Of a stretch of 64,000 nt of DNA, positions 8,628-16,914 are shown piece by piece. Each line of letters starts with the position of its first letter. Positions within the stretch are counted from its first letter, which is position 1. The notes beneath the pieces were generated by a model. The model searched no databases and was not told the origin of the DNA. It was given only the letters and a program-made list of their open reading frames with translations. Source of the stretch: Peribacillus simplex (GTDB taxonomy: Bacteria > Bacillota > Bacilli > Bacillales > DSM-1321); assembly GCF_900156045.1 (NCBI RefSeq), contig NZ_FTMX01000003.1, positions 310,001 through 374,000 on the forward strand. Reading direction: 5' to 3'. The position numbers and the translations under genes were made by a program.

Positions 8628-11600
8628 TCAATCATTAAAAAATTTATCCACGATTCTCTGTGTAGCTTTACCATCCTCTATCCCACAATACTTCTCTCTA
8701 AATAAACCATATCTCTCTTTATATTGCATGTTTATTTTATCAATATTGGTAATAGTTTCGATAATCTCCTCGGTTGTTTTTAAAAATGGACCGGGTGCTT
8801 CCTTTTCAAAATCCATATAGAATCCACGGATGTTATCTCTGTAATCTTCCAGATCATACGTGTAATACAAAATCGGCCGAGCGGTATTAGCAAAATCGAA
8901 CATTACTGAAGAATAATCCGTAATCAATATATCGGAAATCAGGTAAAGTTCCTGAATATCTGAATAATTGGATACGTTTATCACGAAATCCTCAAATTCG
9001 CCCGGGATGCTGAGATTATTACTTATAACAACATGCATCCTTAACAACAGGATATATTCATCCCCTAATTCTTCCTTCATTCTTTCCAAATCAAATTTCA
9101 GTTCGAAAATAAATTTATTGTTTTTCGATGTTTGATTATCCCGGAATGTAGGAGCATATAAGATGACTTTTTTTCCTTTTGGTATCTTCAGTTTTTCCAT
9201 CACCGACTTGGCAATTATTGAAGAATCTTCTCTGTAAAACAAATCATTTCTTGGATATCCCGTTTCCAATATTTCGCCCTCATATTTGAAAGCACTCCTG
9301 AAGGCCGTGGATGCGTATGGACTTGGTGATATTAAATAATCCCAAGTTCTCGTTGCACCATGCACTCGATTTAAGTACCCATCGTCTCTTCCTTGGATAT
9401 TGTCTATATCAAATAGCATTTTTTTCAAAGGGGTACCATGCCAAGTCTGAATATAAGTCGTTTCCTTCCTTTTGCTTAAATAGGTAGGGAAGTTTTGATT
9501 ATTTATCCAATAACCTGCCTTGGCCAAATAATAATAGTATTCCGGACTTAAGCGTTTTATCAGCTTCGTATTTTTTCCTTTTATCGGTAAATTACCATTA
9601 TACACCCAAACTTTTTTATATTTATTATCCCTTTTGACCAATTCTTCATAGATATACTTGGGGCTATCGGCGAATTGCTTCCCTATCCCGCTTTCAAAAA
9701 GAATTAGGTTCCGGTCAACCGGGATAACCTTGGACATGATTTTATAAACTTTTTTCATGACAGGGAAATATTGATCACTTTTCCTAAACCGATTCAAAAT
9801 GAGTTTGGATATCGGATGGTTATATAATTTAGTTAGTGAATTTTGATCTTTTTCTGCGTTTTGAATCACTTCGAATATCCTTGAATTAGAATGGACATCA
9901 CGATATTTAATAAAACGGTTGGCCTTGTCCATGTACTTCTTCTTCATGACAAAATCAGTATTGGCATATTCGGCTAATACACCTAGCAATTCATCCAATT
10001 CATCAACGATTTCACCCGGAAGATCGTTATCCAAATCCAAATGTGACGGTCTTTTCCCTATGAAACGATCTCTATCAAATTGATAGTAAATGACCGGTTT
10101 ATGCAGGAAACTAAAGTCAAAAGCTACACTTGAATAGTCCGTAATCATAATCGCACTTTCCTTGATTAATCTTTGGACATCCACTTCACCCTGACTAATT
10201 ACCCTAACTGGGGCATCCTTAAAATAAGACGTGAATTTCTGCATATTAGGGTGAAGGCAAAAAATGATTTCGAACCCACTGTTTTTTGATAAATCATGTA
10301 ATACCGGGTGATTCACTAATTTCTGATACCTTTCAAAATACTCGCTTTCCAAAAATATTTCATCGGAAGTAATCCAATCTCTCCATGTCGGAATGATCAA
10401 TAATTGCCGCTTTGTTGAAACATCATCCTTAAACAGCGAGTCGAACCTTGAAAGTCCCGTAGCGAATACTTCTTTTTCGTTGTAACCAAAATCAGTTACA
10501 ATCATATCCTTTTCGAAGTCTGAACTTACCAAGAAAACATCCGTACTAAAACCGGAGACTGCATTTTTCCCGTAGTTTGCCACCATATTCTTAGTGCCCA
10601 TAACACCATGTTGAAGAAAAACCTTAACTCCCTTAACACGATTTTTAAATTCAGATGTCCTTAAAGGATATAAATAATCCGGGTGATGTGATGAAATGAT
10701 ACGTGTCGATTCCATCGTCTTTTTAATATGATCCTTTGACTTGAAATAAAGTACATTTCCAAAGGGCTCGACGTTCTTGGCTTCCACGGAATTTTCTTCT
10801 ATTACATAATACACTTCTTTTTCTGGATGATTTTCCCTCATATATTTAAAAAAGTGATATCCGGTATCCTGGGCTTTATACGTTCTTTCTCCAACTAGCC
10901 AGACATCCTTTTTCTTTTTAAATAAAGCCAGGAATCTCCTCCACCCCATCATCCTTTTTAAATATCGATAACTTTCTGTAGAGAAGTTAAACACTTCCAA
11001 AGATAAATTGGATGCTTTAAAGGTATAGTAAGGATTGACGATAGCAACTCCATCATTCGAGCTGACATCAGTATTTTTAGTAAATAATTTAGTTCTGGTG
11101 GTTGGTCTTCCGACGCGTACCATTTTCGGCTCTTCCTGATCATGTAAATGTAGTTTCATGTAAATGTCATATACATCATCTTCCAAATCCACACTGACTA
11201 ATTGTTCCAGATCCAATCCCAAATCATATACATAACGATTCAGTCCATATTTCTTAATACTCATTTCCTCATTATGAATAAAAGATATATTTGCCAGATA
11301 TTCTTTGCCGCTTTGCCTTCCTCTTACAAGTCCATCACCTTTTATGATTCTTGAATGCTTGGTGAAAATTTGACCATTAATTTGCATGGTTTTCGACTTG
11401 TTTTTAATTTTTTCAATTTGAGACTTAATCGAAATTTTAGGAGCCATATTGAAGTAAAGAGATATATTCCCTTTATTCGTTATAGAGAATATACTTTGTT
11501 TATCTTCATAGGTGTAAGTACTCAAATTGTTCGCGTACGTTTCCTGAAAACGCCCGAGACGAATTGGATATTCGATATGAACCTGTTCGTTCACTTCTAC

Positions 11601-11957
11601 ATATTCAGCTTTATGTTCAATACTAAGTATCGCTTTTTTGCTTAGCTTTTCGACCGGAACGGCAACCTTTATATAACAGTCATAAACAGTCGGTTCATCA
11701 TCTTCTAATTTCCGCATTAAATCTTTCATATCTACTTTAAACTCAAATTTAGATGAGCTCACTGATTCAGCTATTTTTATTTTTTGATCTTCGTTTTCCC
11801 TAGAATATAGCCATAGTTCTTTTGCGCAATAATGTTCTATTGAAAATTGCCCTTTTATCAACAGCGTATTTTCCTCTTGCACAATGGTCAGAACTTGTTT
11901 CAGCTTAATTTTAGGAGCTTTTTTTGCTTTCCCTTTTCCAAGAAGCTTTTTAATCAT
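8628..11957 (-). CDS. Two-domain (tandem) CDP-glycerol glycerophosphotransferase
   Basis: A 1109-residue protein with two complete Glyphos_transf modules. The first 330 residues are a beta-rich N-terminal region with no motif I recognise. Module 1 (about 340-730) has LQHGVMGTKN, LSRFDSLF, a histidine in CLHPNMQ, and ITDYSSVAFDFSFL. Module 2 (about 750-1109) has TWHGTPLKKM, LETGYPRND, a histidine in LLRMHVVI, and ITDYSSVMFDFANT. Both modules keep the paired histidines that TagF-type enzymes use, so neither looks dead. Module 2 is close to the separate 410-residue enzyme encoded downstream; module 1 is more distant. A plausible reading is a polymerase that alternates or couples two transfer steps. 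Single-domain TagF is about 750 residues, so this is larger than usual. Confidence 0.85.
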   Translation of the reverse strand: MIKKLLGKGKAKKAPKIKLKQVLTIVQEENTLLIKGQFSIEHYCAKELWLYSRENEDQKIKIAESVSSSKFEFKVDMKDLMRKLEDDEPTVYDCYIKVAVPVEKLSKKAILSIEHKAEYVEVNEQVHIEYPIRLGRFQETYANNLSTYTYEDKQSIFSITNKGNISLYFNMAPKISIKSQIEKIKNKSKTMQINGQIFTKHSRIIKGDGLVRGRQSGKEYLANISFIHNEEMSIKKYGLNRYVYDLGLDLEQLVSVDLEDDVYDIYMKLHLHDQEEPKMVRVGRPTTRTKLFTKNTDVSSNDGVAIVNPYYTFKASNLSLEVFNFSTESYRYLKRMMGWRRFLALFKKKKDVWLVGERTYKAQDTGYHFFKYMRENHPEKEVYYVIEENSVEAKNVEPFGNVLYFKSKDHIKKTMESTRIISSHHPDYLYPLRTSEFKNRVKGVKVFLQHGVMGTKNMVANYGKNAVSGFSTDVFLVSSDFEKDMIVTDFGYNEKEVFATGLSRFDSLFKDDVSTKRQLLIIPTWRDWITSDEIFLESEYFERYQKLVNHPVLHDLSKNSGFEIIFCLHPNMQKFTSYFKDAPVRVISQGEVDVQRLIKESAIMITDYSSVAFDFSFLHKPVIYYQFDRDRFIGKRPSHLDLDNDLPGEIVDELDELLGVLAEYANTDFVMKKKYMDKANRFIKYRDVHSNSRIFEVIQNAEKDQNSLTKLYNHPISKLILNRFRKSDQYFPVMKKVYKIMSKVIPVDRNLILFESGIGKQFADSPKYIYEELVKRDNKYKKVWVYNGNLPIKGKNTKLIKRLSPEYYYYLAKAGYWINNQNFPTYLSKRKETTYIQTWHGTPLKKMLFDIDNIQGRDDGYLNRVHGATRTWDYLISPSPYASTAFRSAFKYEGEILETGYPRNDLFYREDSSIIAKSVMEKLKIPKGKKVILYAPTFRDNQTSKNNKFIFELKFDLERMKEELGDEYILLLRMHVVISNNLSIPGEFEDFVINVSNYSDIQELYLISDILITDYSSVMFDFANTARPILYYTYDLEDYRDNIRGFYMDFEKEAPGPFLKTTEEIIETITNIDKINMQYKERYGLFREKYCGIEDGKATQRIVDKFFND

Positions 11958-12797
11958 TTTAGACCACCTATAACAAATTATTATTTAAATAAAAATGAAT
12001 CATTCTTTGTACTTTAAAATCATAAACTTTTTTCGGTTTTTCCTCAATATCATTAAACAGACGGGTAAACCGCCCATAAATTACCTTTAATTCCTTCGAT
12101 AAACAAAAAAGACAATATTGGTTAATGTAATGTCGAAAACGAACATACTAAAACTAAAAACATTTCGTAAATATGCACGTTCTTCCATGTTGCCAGAATG
12201 GAAAGGGAATAGCAAAAACATGTCTCTTAATTGCAAAGAAGACTTCTGAACATCAAAGTGAACGCTTTCAAAACAAGCCAACTGTTTATATTAATTGGGT
12301 TATTAGATATGAAGCGATAGATTGATGGCCTATACATGACCCATCCACTATAAACAGGGATTTATGATGCTCCTCTAGTTGTTCTCTCCTAAACGTGGTA
12401 AAATTGTGAATGGCTTATTCTGAATGCAGCATGAATAATGAAATAAAATTATTTTTAAATACCATTCAGTCATACACCAAGCATTTATATAGATACTTTA
12501 TTATGCCCTACAGAGTAAGACAAATTAGTCAACATTTTATTTTAGCTTAAAAAATAATATTTACAATAATCATCAATGTAAAAAAATGTGGTTTATTTGT
12601 AAAAAAATTGTGGTTTATTTGTAAAGCTATTAAGTTATAATTAGTTAGAGAAAGTCATTGCCTGAAAATATAAGAAAACAAGAAGCGGGAATGAAATGCT
12701 AGTTTCCTGTTTTATTGTTCCATTTCATATTCTAATAGACCAAATATATATTAATTTGATTGAATAACAGTTTAAGAGTCTTAAAGGAGGAATAAAA
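11958..12797. other. 840 bp divergent regulatory gap in the teichoic acid cluster
   Basis: This AT-rich stretch separates the leftward glycerophosphotransferase from rightward tagD. I see no convincing gene; a 39-codon ORF from 12130 lacks a ribosome site. It holds the phased repeat array and -10 element described separately. It also holds a hairpin-capable leader (about 12670-12735, with ATGAAATG repeated in inverse as CATTTCAT) that lies within the tagD transcript if it starts near 12648. Confidence 0.6.
12577..12641 (+). promoter_or_regulatory. Candidate PhoP/WalR-type binding array with -10 element upstream of tagD
   Basis: Five TGT-type half-sites are spaced 10, 11, 11 and 11 bp apart: TGTAAA at 12577, TGTGGT at 12587, TGTAAA at 12598, TGTGGT at 12609 and TGTAAA at 12620. 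On the minus strand they read TTTACA/ACCACA, near the PhoP box TT(A/T/C)ACA with 11-bp periodicity. A TATAAT follows at 12636-12641, and no good -35 sits 17 bp before it, as expected when an activator or repressor covers that region. In B. subtilis, PhoP and WalR both act on tagAB/tagDEF. Two of the five half-sites match the consensus poorly. Confidence 0.5.
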
Positions 12798-13196
12798 ATG
12801 AAGAAAGTAATCACTTACGGAACCTTTGATTTGCTTCATTGGGGCCATATCAATCTATTAAAACGCGCTAAAGATTTAGGGGATTATCTGATCGTTGCCA
12901 TTTCAACGGATGAATTCAATGCTTTAAAAGATAAAAAAGCTTATCATAGCTTTGAAAACAGAAAAATGATCCTTGAATCAATTCGTTATGTGGATGAAGT
13001 TATACCGGAAGACAATTGGGAACAAAAGAGGGAAGACATCGTTCGTGAAGGTGTGGATATTTTTGTAATGGGTGATGACTGGAAAGGCCAATTCGATGAA
13101 TTATCCGAAGTTTGTGAAGTGGTCTACCTTCCAAGAACGATCGGCATTTCGACTTCCCAAATTAAAGATGACCTTTTACAAGTTACAAATGGCTAA
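12798..13196 (+). CDS. tagD: Glycerol-3-phosphate cytidylyltransferase TagD
   Basis: A 132-residue nucleotidyltransferase that makes CDP-glycerol from glycerol-3-phosphate and CTP, the donor for every glycerophosphotransferase in this cluster. The CTP-binding HxGH motif is HWGH at residues 14-17 (after GTFDLL), and the second signature is RTIGISTSQIK near residue 114. Length matches B. subtilis TagD (129). A strong ribosome site, AAAGGAGG, sits 9 bases before the ATG. The stop overlaps the start of the tagB-like gene by 8 bp, so the two are co-translated. Cytoplasmic and soluble. Confidence 0.95.
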   Translation: MKKVITYGTFDLLHWGHINLLKRAKDLGDYLIVAISTDEFNALKDKKAYHSFENRKMILESIRYVDEVIPEDNWEQKREDIVREGVDIFVMGDDWKGQFDELSEVCEVVYLPRTIGISTSQIKDDLLQVTNG

Positions 13197-14352
13197 AGAA
13201 TTCGCGATAGGGATTTATCTTTTTTGTTTCAAAGTTTTATTCTCTATCTTTAAGCTTTTCCCTTTATATGACAAAACGACCTTTGTCACATCATTCGGGG
13301 ACAATTGCCAATATATCGCAGATGAAATGGACAAGCAGGACATTTCCGTTCAAAAAGTTTTTTTAATGAAATCGAGCAGTTCTATACAAGTTAAGGACGA
13401 TGGTGAAACCATCGTCCTTCCGTTTGAATCAAAAAATATCATTGCCATGATCCGATCGATTTATCATCTGGCTACATCAAAATGGATCATCATTGATAAT
13501 TATTTTGGCTTTCTTTCAGCTATTGCATTCAAGGAGCAAGTGACATGTGTTCAAGTGTGGCATGCAGCAGGTGCCGTTAAGCAATTCGGGGCAAAAGACC
13601 CTTCCATTCAAAACCGTTCCGCGGGAGCAAGGAAAAGATTTTTAGAGGTATATAAAAAATTTGATTATGTTACGGCAGGTTCAGAGATGATGGCCGGGAT
13701 TTATCAAGAGAGTTTTCAACTGCCGGCATCCCATATCCTAAGGACCGGAATACCTCGGACCGATTTCTTTTTTAATGATGAATCAAAAAGGACTGCCCGT
13801 AATGCTTTGCTGGCCAAGTATCCAGAACTTGAGCATAAGAAAATCATGTTATATGCCCCTACATTTCGTAATGACGGCTTGAACGACGGAGAGATTGCCC
13901 TTGATTTGGAATTGCTCCATAAGGAACTTCAGGGCGAAAATTATGCGTTATTACTAAAACTGCATCCAGCTGTAAATGCAGAGAATGATTTACAAGATAA
14001 ATTCCCGGGATTCATTTACCCTGTCAATAGTGAATTTCATGTTAATCAACTGCTGATCAGTACCGATCTACTAATAACCGATTACTCATCGATACCATTT
14101 GAATTCTCTTTTTTGGGAAGACCCATGATATTCTTTGCATATGACTTGGAAAAGTATGTGCAGGAACGGGGATTCTGGGAGGATTACTCATCTTCCATGC
14201 CCGGACCCGTGGTATCCACCACAGAAGAGCTCTTAAGGAAAATCCGTACCGCCGATCACTCATTAATGGATATCGCTTCCTTTAACCAAAAATGGAATGA
14301 ATACTCAACGGGTAATTCAAGCAGGAATTTAGTTGATTTCCTTTTTAAATAA
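13189..14352 (+). CDS. tagB: TagB-like teichoic acid primase (glycerophosphotransferase)
   Basis: A 387-residue Glyphos_transf protein. TagB adds the first glycerol-phosphate to the undecaprenyl-linked disaccharide. The TagB-like motif VWHAAGAVKQFG and the following DPSIQNRSAG are seen near residues 120-145, with ITDYSSIPFEFSFL near 305. Length agrees with B. subtilis TagB (381). The start chosen is the ATG at 13189, overlapping the tagD stop; upstream in-frame methionines lie inside tagD and would give a spurious N-terminus. The N-terminal hydrophobic stretch (about residues 4-22) fits membrane association. A terminator follows directly. The distinction from TarF-like enzymes rests on sequence feel and position beside tagD. 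Confidence 0.8.
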   Translation: MAKEFAIGIYLFCFKVLFSIFKLFPLYDKTTFVTSFGDNCQYIADEMDKQDISVQKVFLMKSSSSIQVKDDGETIVLPFESKNIIAMIRSIYHLATSKWIIIDNYFGFLSAIAFKEQVTCVQVWHAAGAVKQFGAKDPSIQNRSAGARKRFLEVYKKFDYVTAGSEMMAGIYQESFQLPASHILRTGIPRTDFFFNDESKRTARNALLAKYPELEHKKIMLYAPTFRNDGLNDGEIALDLELLHKELQGENYALLLKLHPAVNAENDLQDKFPGFIYPVNSEFHVNQLLISTDLLITDYSSIPFEFSFLGRPMIFFAYDLEKYVQERGFWEDYSSSMPGPVVSTTEELLRKIRTADHSLMDIASFNQKWNEYSTGNSSRNLVDFLFK

Positions 14353-14357
14353 AACCA

Positions 14358-14386
14358 CCCACTTCGTAAAACGAAGTGGGTTTTCA
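14358..14386 (+). terminator. Terminator of tagD-tagB
   Basis: A perfect 10-bp stem, CCCACTTCGT / ACGAAGTGGG, with a 3-base loop, is followed by TTTTCATTTTTT. Confidence 0.92.
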
Positions 14387-14563
14387 TTTTTTCAATAACA
14401 CCTCAAATGCACACCCTAAAAACAGGGACATTTTTACAGCAAATGACACGTGGAAAAACGAAACCCTACAATGTGAAAAAAGACTCACAATATAGAAAAT
14501 ATTGTAGATTGCAATACTCAAACCCCTCCAATATAAACCAGTAAAATACTACTATTTTCCCCT

Positions 14564-14580
14564 TGTAACAAAAATGTAAT
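14564..14580 (+). promoter_or_regulatory. WalR (YycF) box upstream of the LysM endopeptidase gene
   Basis: TGTAAC-AAAAA-TGTAAT matches the published WalR consensus TGTWAH-N5-TGTWAH at every position. It lies about 60 bp before the GTG start. A possible -10, TAGAAT, is at 14604-14609 without a good -35, as expected for an activated promoter. WalR controls lytE and other wall hydrolases in B. subtilis. Confidence 0.8.
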
Positions 14581-14640
14581 ATAATTATTCCCATTTAATT
14601 TGCTAGAATAGGGAAAAAGACATATTAGAGGTGGAAAACC

Positions 14641-15681
14641 GTGAAAAAAAGTGTTGTCGCATTTTCGACATTAGCCATTCTTTCTTCGACTTTTGTTTCT
14701 CCTGCCCTTGCCGGTACATATACAGTCAAAAGCGGTGATAATTTAAGTAAAATCGCCCAGAAGCATAATACGACGGTAAAAGACTTAAAACAGCTTAATA
14801 ACCTAAAATCAGACTTTTTGAGAATCAATCAGAAATTAATTATACCCAACTCCACAACGACATCCAATGATTCTTCTGTTTCCGTGACAAAAACAAAGAA
14901 AACCACATATACCATCGTTTCAGGTGATACCTTAACCAGGATAGCAAACAAGCATGACCTTACCCTTGCTGAATTGATGAAAATGAATAACTTAAAATCC
15001 GATAGAATTTATGCAGGCGCCAAACTTATCGTATCCAAATCAACCACCACCACTACCATAGATTTACCCGGCAGCTCCAAACCATCCAATGTGACACAGA
15101 CCCCAGCCAATTCGTCTACTTACATAGTGGTAAAAGGTGATACTCTTTCCAAGATTGCCGGAAAAACCAACTTGACCGTAGCCCAGCTTAAAACAATCAA
15201 CTCCTTAAAGTCCGATTTAATCAGAGTGGGACAAAAACTAAAATTAAGTAAATCGGCTAGCACTGCCCCTGCAGATAATAACGATACCGGAAAAGTGGAA
15301 GCCCCAAGTTCGGGGAACAAAGTGGTCAAGCTCGTTTCCGAAGCCAAGAAATTAATCGGTACACCATATTCTTGGGCGGGTGCCTCCCCATCAGGTTTCG
15401 ATTGCAGCGGGTTTATTTACTATACGTTCAAAAAAGCTGGGTATGATATTCCCAGGCTTTCATCTTCCACATATTATGATATGGGTAAAAAAGTCACTTC
15501 ACCGAAAAGCGGCGATCTTATCTTCTTTGCAACTGGTTCCAATAAATCAGTGATAAGCCATATGGGAATCTACTTGGGCGGCGGGGAATTCATCCATGCC
15601 TCATCAAGTAAGGGAGTAACAATCAGTGCTACTTCAAACTCTTATTTCAAAAGTAAAATCATCGGTTATAGAAGTTTATAA
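14641..15681 (+). CDS. LysM/NlpC-P60 D,L-endopeptidase, LytE/CwlS-like autolysin
   Basis: A 346-residue secreted peptidoglycan hydrolase. A signal peptide occupies residues 1-24 (ending SPALA). Three LysM modules lie at about 26-70, 89-133 and 159-203. A Thr/Ser-rich linker leads to an NlpC/P60 domain at about 230-346, with catalytic Cys255 (FDCSGF) and His307 (SHMGIY). The enzyme cuts between D-Glu and meso-diaminopimelate in the wall. Architecture and length match B. subtilis LytE (334 residues, three LysM). The GTG start follows GAGGTGG. A perfect WalR box upstream puts it under the essential wall-homeostasis system. It sits between tagB and the teichoic acid ligase and ends at a hairpin terminator. 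Confidence 0.9.
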   Translation: MKKSVVAFSTLAILSSTFVSPALAGTYTVKSGDNLSKIAQKHNTTVKDLKQLNNLKSDFLRINQKLIIPNSTTTSNDSSVSVTKTKKTTYTIVSGDTLTRIANKHDLTLAELMKMNNLKSDRIYAGAKLIVSKSTTTTTIDLPGSSKPSNVTQTPANSSTYIVVKGDTLSKIAGKTNLTVAQLKTINSLKSDLIRVGQKLKLSKSASTAPADNNDTGKVEAPSSGNKVVKLVSEAKKLIGTPYSWAGASPSGFDCSGFIYYTFKKAGYDIPRLSSSTYYDMGKKVTSPKSGDLIFFATGSNKSVISHMGIYLGGGEFIHASSSKGVTISATSNSYFKSKIIGYRSL

Positions 15682-15688
15682 GATTTTC

Positions 15689-15720
15689 TTGCCAGACTTT
15701 CCTCTTAAAGTCTGGCAATT
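15689..15720 (+). terminator. Terminator of the LysM endopeptidase gene
   Basis: A 12-bp stem, TTGCCAGACTTT / AAAGTCTGGCAA, with a 6-base loop, lies 7 bp after the stop codon. The T-run is short. Confidence 0.75.
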
Positions 15721-15765
15721 TCATGTAAAAGAATGATAGTTTACGAAACATTCGAATGATGTGCC

Positions 15766-15808
15766 AACGAAGGAATTCGGTTTCTCTAGAATCCTTCGTT
15801 TTTTTTGG
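15766..15808 (+). terminator. Second terminator before the LCP gene
   Basis: AACGAAGGA(A)TTC pairs with GAATCCTTCGTT, with one bulged A, followed by eight T residues. It isolates the LCP gene from the upstream unit. Confidence 0.8.
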
Positions 15809-15947
15809 ATAAAAAAAGGAAAATATGCACTCTAAGTACAAAAAGAAACTATTCTATTTTTGACAAAAAAAAGGTATAGTTAAAAATACCGACTAGGTAC
15901 TTTTTCACACCTTCCATTTTGTGGGATGGTTAAGGGAGGAATATTAA

Positions 15948-16874
15948 ATGAGATCCGAACATAAAAAAAAGAAAAAGAAACGCAAAACGTTTAAAATAAT
16001 CGGCTTCACCCTTCTTATCCTTTTCGTCGGCGCAGGTGTTTATGGCGCTTCAGTTTATCAATCATTAGCAGGTGCGATCAGCACCATGCAGGGTACGGCC
16101 CATAAAACGGATAAACGAGTAGAGGACATCAAGTTCAAAAGCAAAGATCCATTTTCATTACTAATTCTTGGTGTGGATGAAAGAAAAAATGACTCAGGCC
16201 GATCAGATACGATGATTGTCATGACGGTTAACCCTAAAAAGGAATCGATTGAGTTATTGAGTTTACCGAGAGATACGCGTACAGAGATCATCGGTAAAGG
16301 TACAACAGATAAAATGAACCATGCCTATGCATATGGCGGAGTTGCCATGTCAATAAATACAGTGGAAGCCTATTTGGATATTCCGATTGATTATTACGTC
16401 AAAATGAATATGGAAGGCTTTCAGGATATTGTGAATGCTGTTGGTGGTGTCACAGTCGATAATGATATGGACCTTGCCTATAAAGGATATACCTTCAACA
16501 AAGGCACAATCGACTTAGATGGTAAAGAGGCCTTGATTTATTCCCGAATCCGTAAGGAAGATCCCCGCGGGGATTATGGACGGCAAATGCGGCAACGCCA
16601 GGTTATCCAAGCTGTCATGAAAAAAGGGGCAAGCCTATCAACACTTACCAATTATGACGATATATTCGAAGCTCTAGGTAAAAACGTGGAAACCAATTTA
16701 ACTTTCAATGAAATGTTAAGTATCCAAAATAACTACAAATCATCCCTCAAAAATATTGAACAATATACACTTGAAGGTGACAATCAACGGGTAAATGGCG
16801 TTTGGTACAACATCGTTCCAGAAGATACAAAGCTTGAAGCCCAAAATCGTGTGAAAGCACATCTAGGATTATAA
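15948..16874 (+). CDS. tagU: LytR-CpsA-Psr (LCP) wall teichoic acid ligase, TagU-like
   Basis: A 308-residue membrane-anchored enzyme. It has a very basic cytoplasmic N-terminus (Lys-rich, residues 5-13), one transmembrane helix at about 16-36, and an extracellular LCP domain at about 75-230. Visible LCP signatures are GRSDTMIVM, LSLPRDTRTEI and KMNHAYAYGG; the arginines contact the lipid pyrophosphate in known structures. LCP proteins transfer teichoic acid from the undecaprenyl carrier to peptidoglycan. Length matches B. subtilis TagU/LytR (306). A GGGAGGA ribosome site precedes the ATG. A TTGACA at 15860 may be a -35, but the matching -10 is unclear. Its place in a teichoic acid cluster supports the role. 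Confidence 0.88.
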   Translation: MRSEHKKKKKKRKTFKIIGFTLLILFVGAGVYGASVYQSLAGAISTMQGTAHKTDKRVEDIKFKSKDPFSLLILGVDERKNDSGRSDTMIVMTVNPKKESIELLSLPRDTRTEIIGKGTTDKMNHAYAYGGVAMSINTVEAYLDIPIDYYVKMNMEGFQDIVNAVGGVTVDNDMDLAYKGYTFNKGTIDLDGKEALIYSRIRKEDPRGDYGRQMRQRQVIQAVMKKGASLSTLTNYDDIFEALGKNVETNLTFNEMLSIQNNYKSSLKNIEQYTLEGDNQRVNGVWYNIVPEDTKLEAQNRVKAHLGL

Positions 16875-16881
16875 TGGATGG

Positions 16882-16914
16882 AGGATGGCTATTATCAGTC
16901 ATCCTCTTTTTTTG
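16882..16914 (+). terminator. Terminator of the LCP gene
   Basis: GAGGATG / CATCCTC stem followed by seven T residues. It overlaps the last codons of the convergent sulfatase-type gene. Confidence 0.75.

Noticed and set aside
12130-12249. 39-codon ORF in the tag gap
   Set aside because: No ribosome site, and composition like non-coding DNA.
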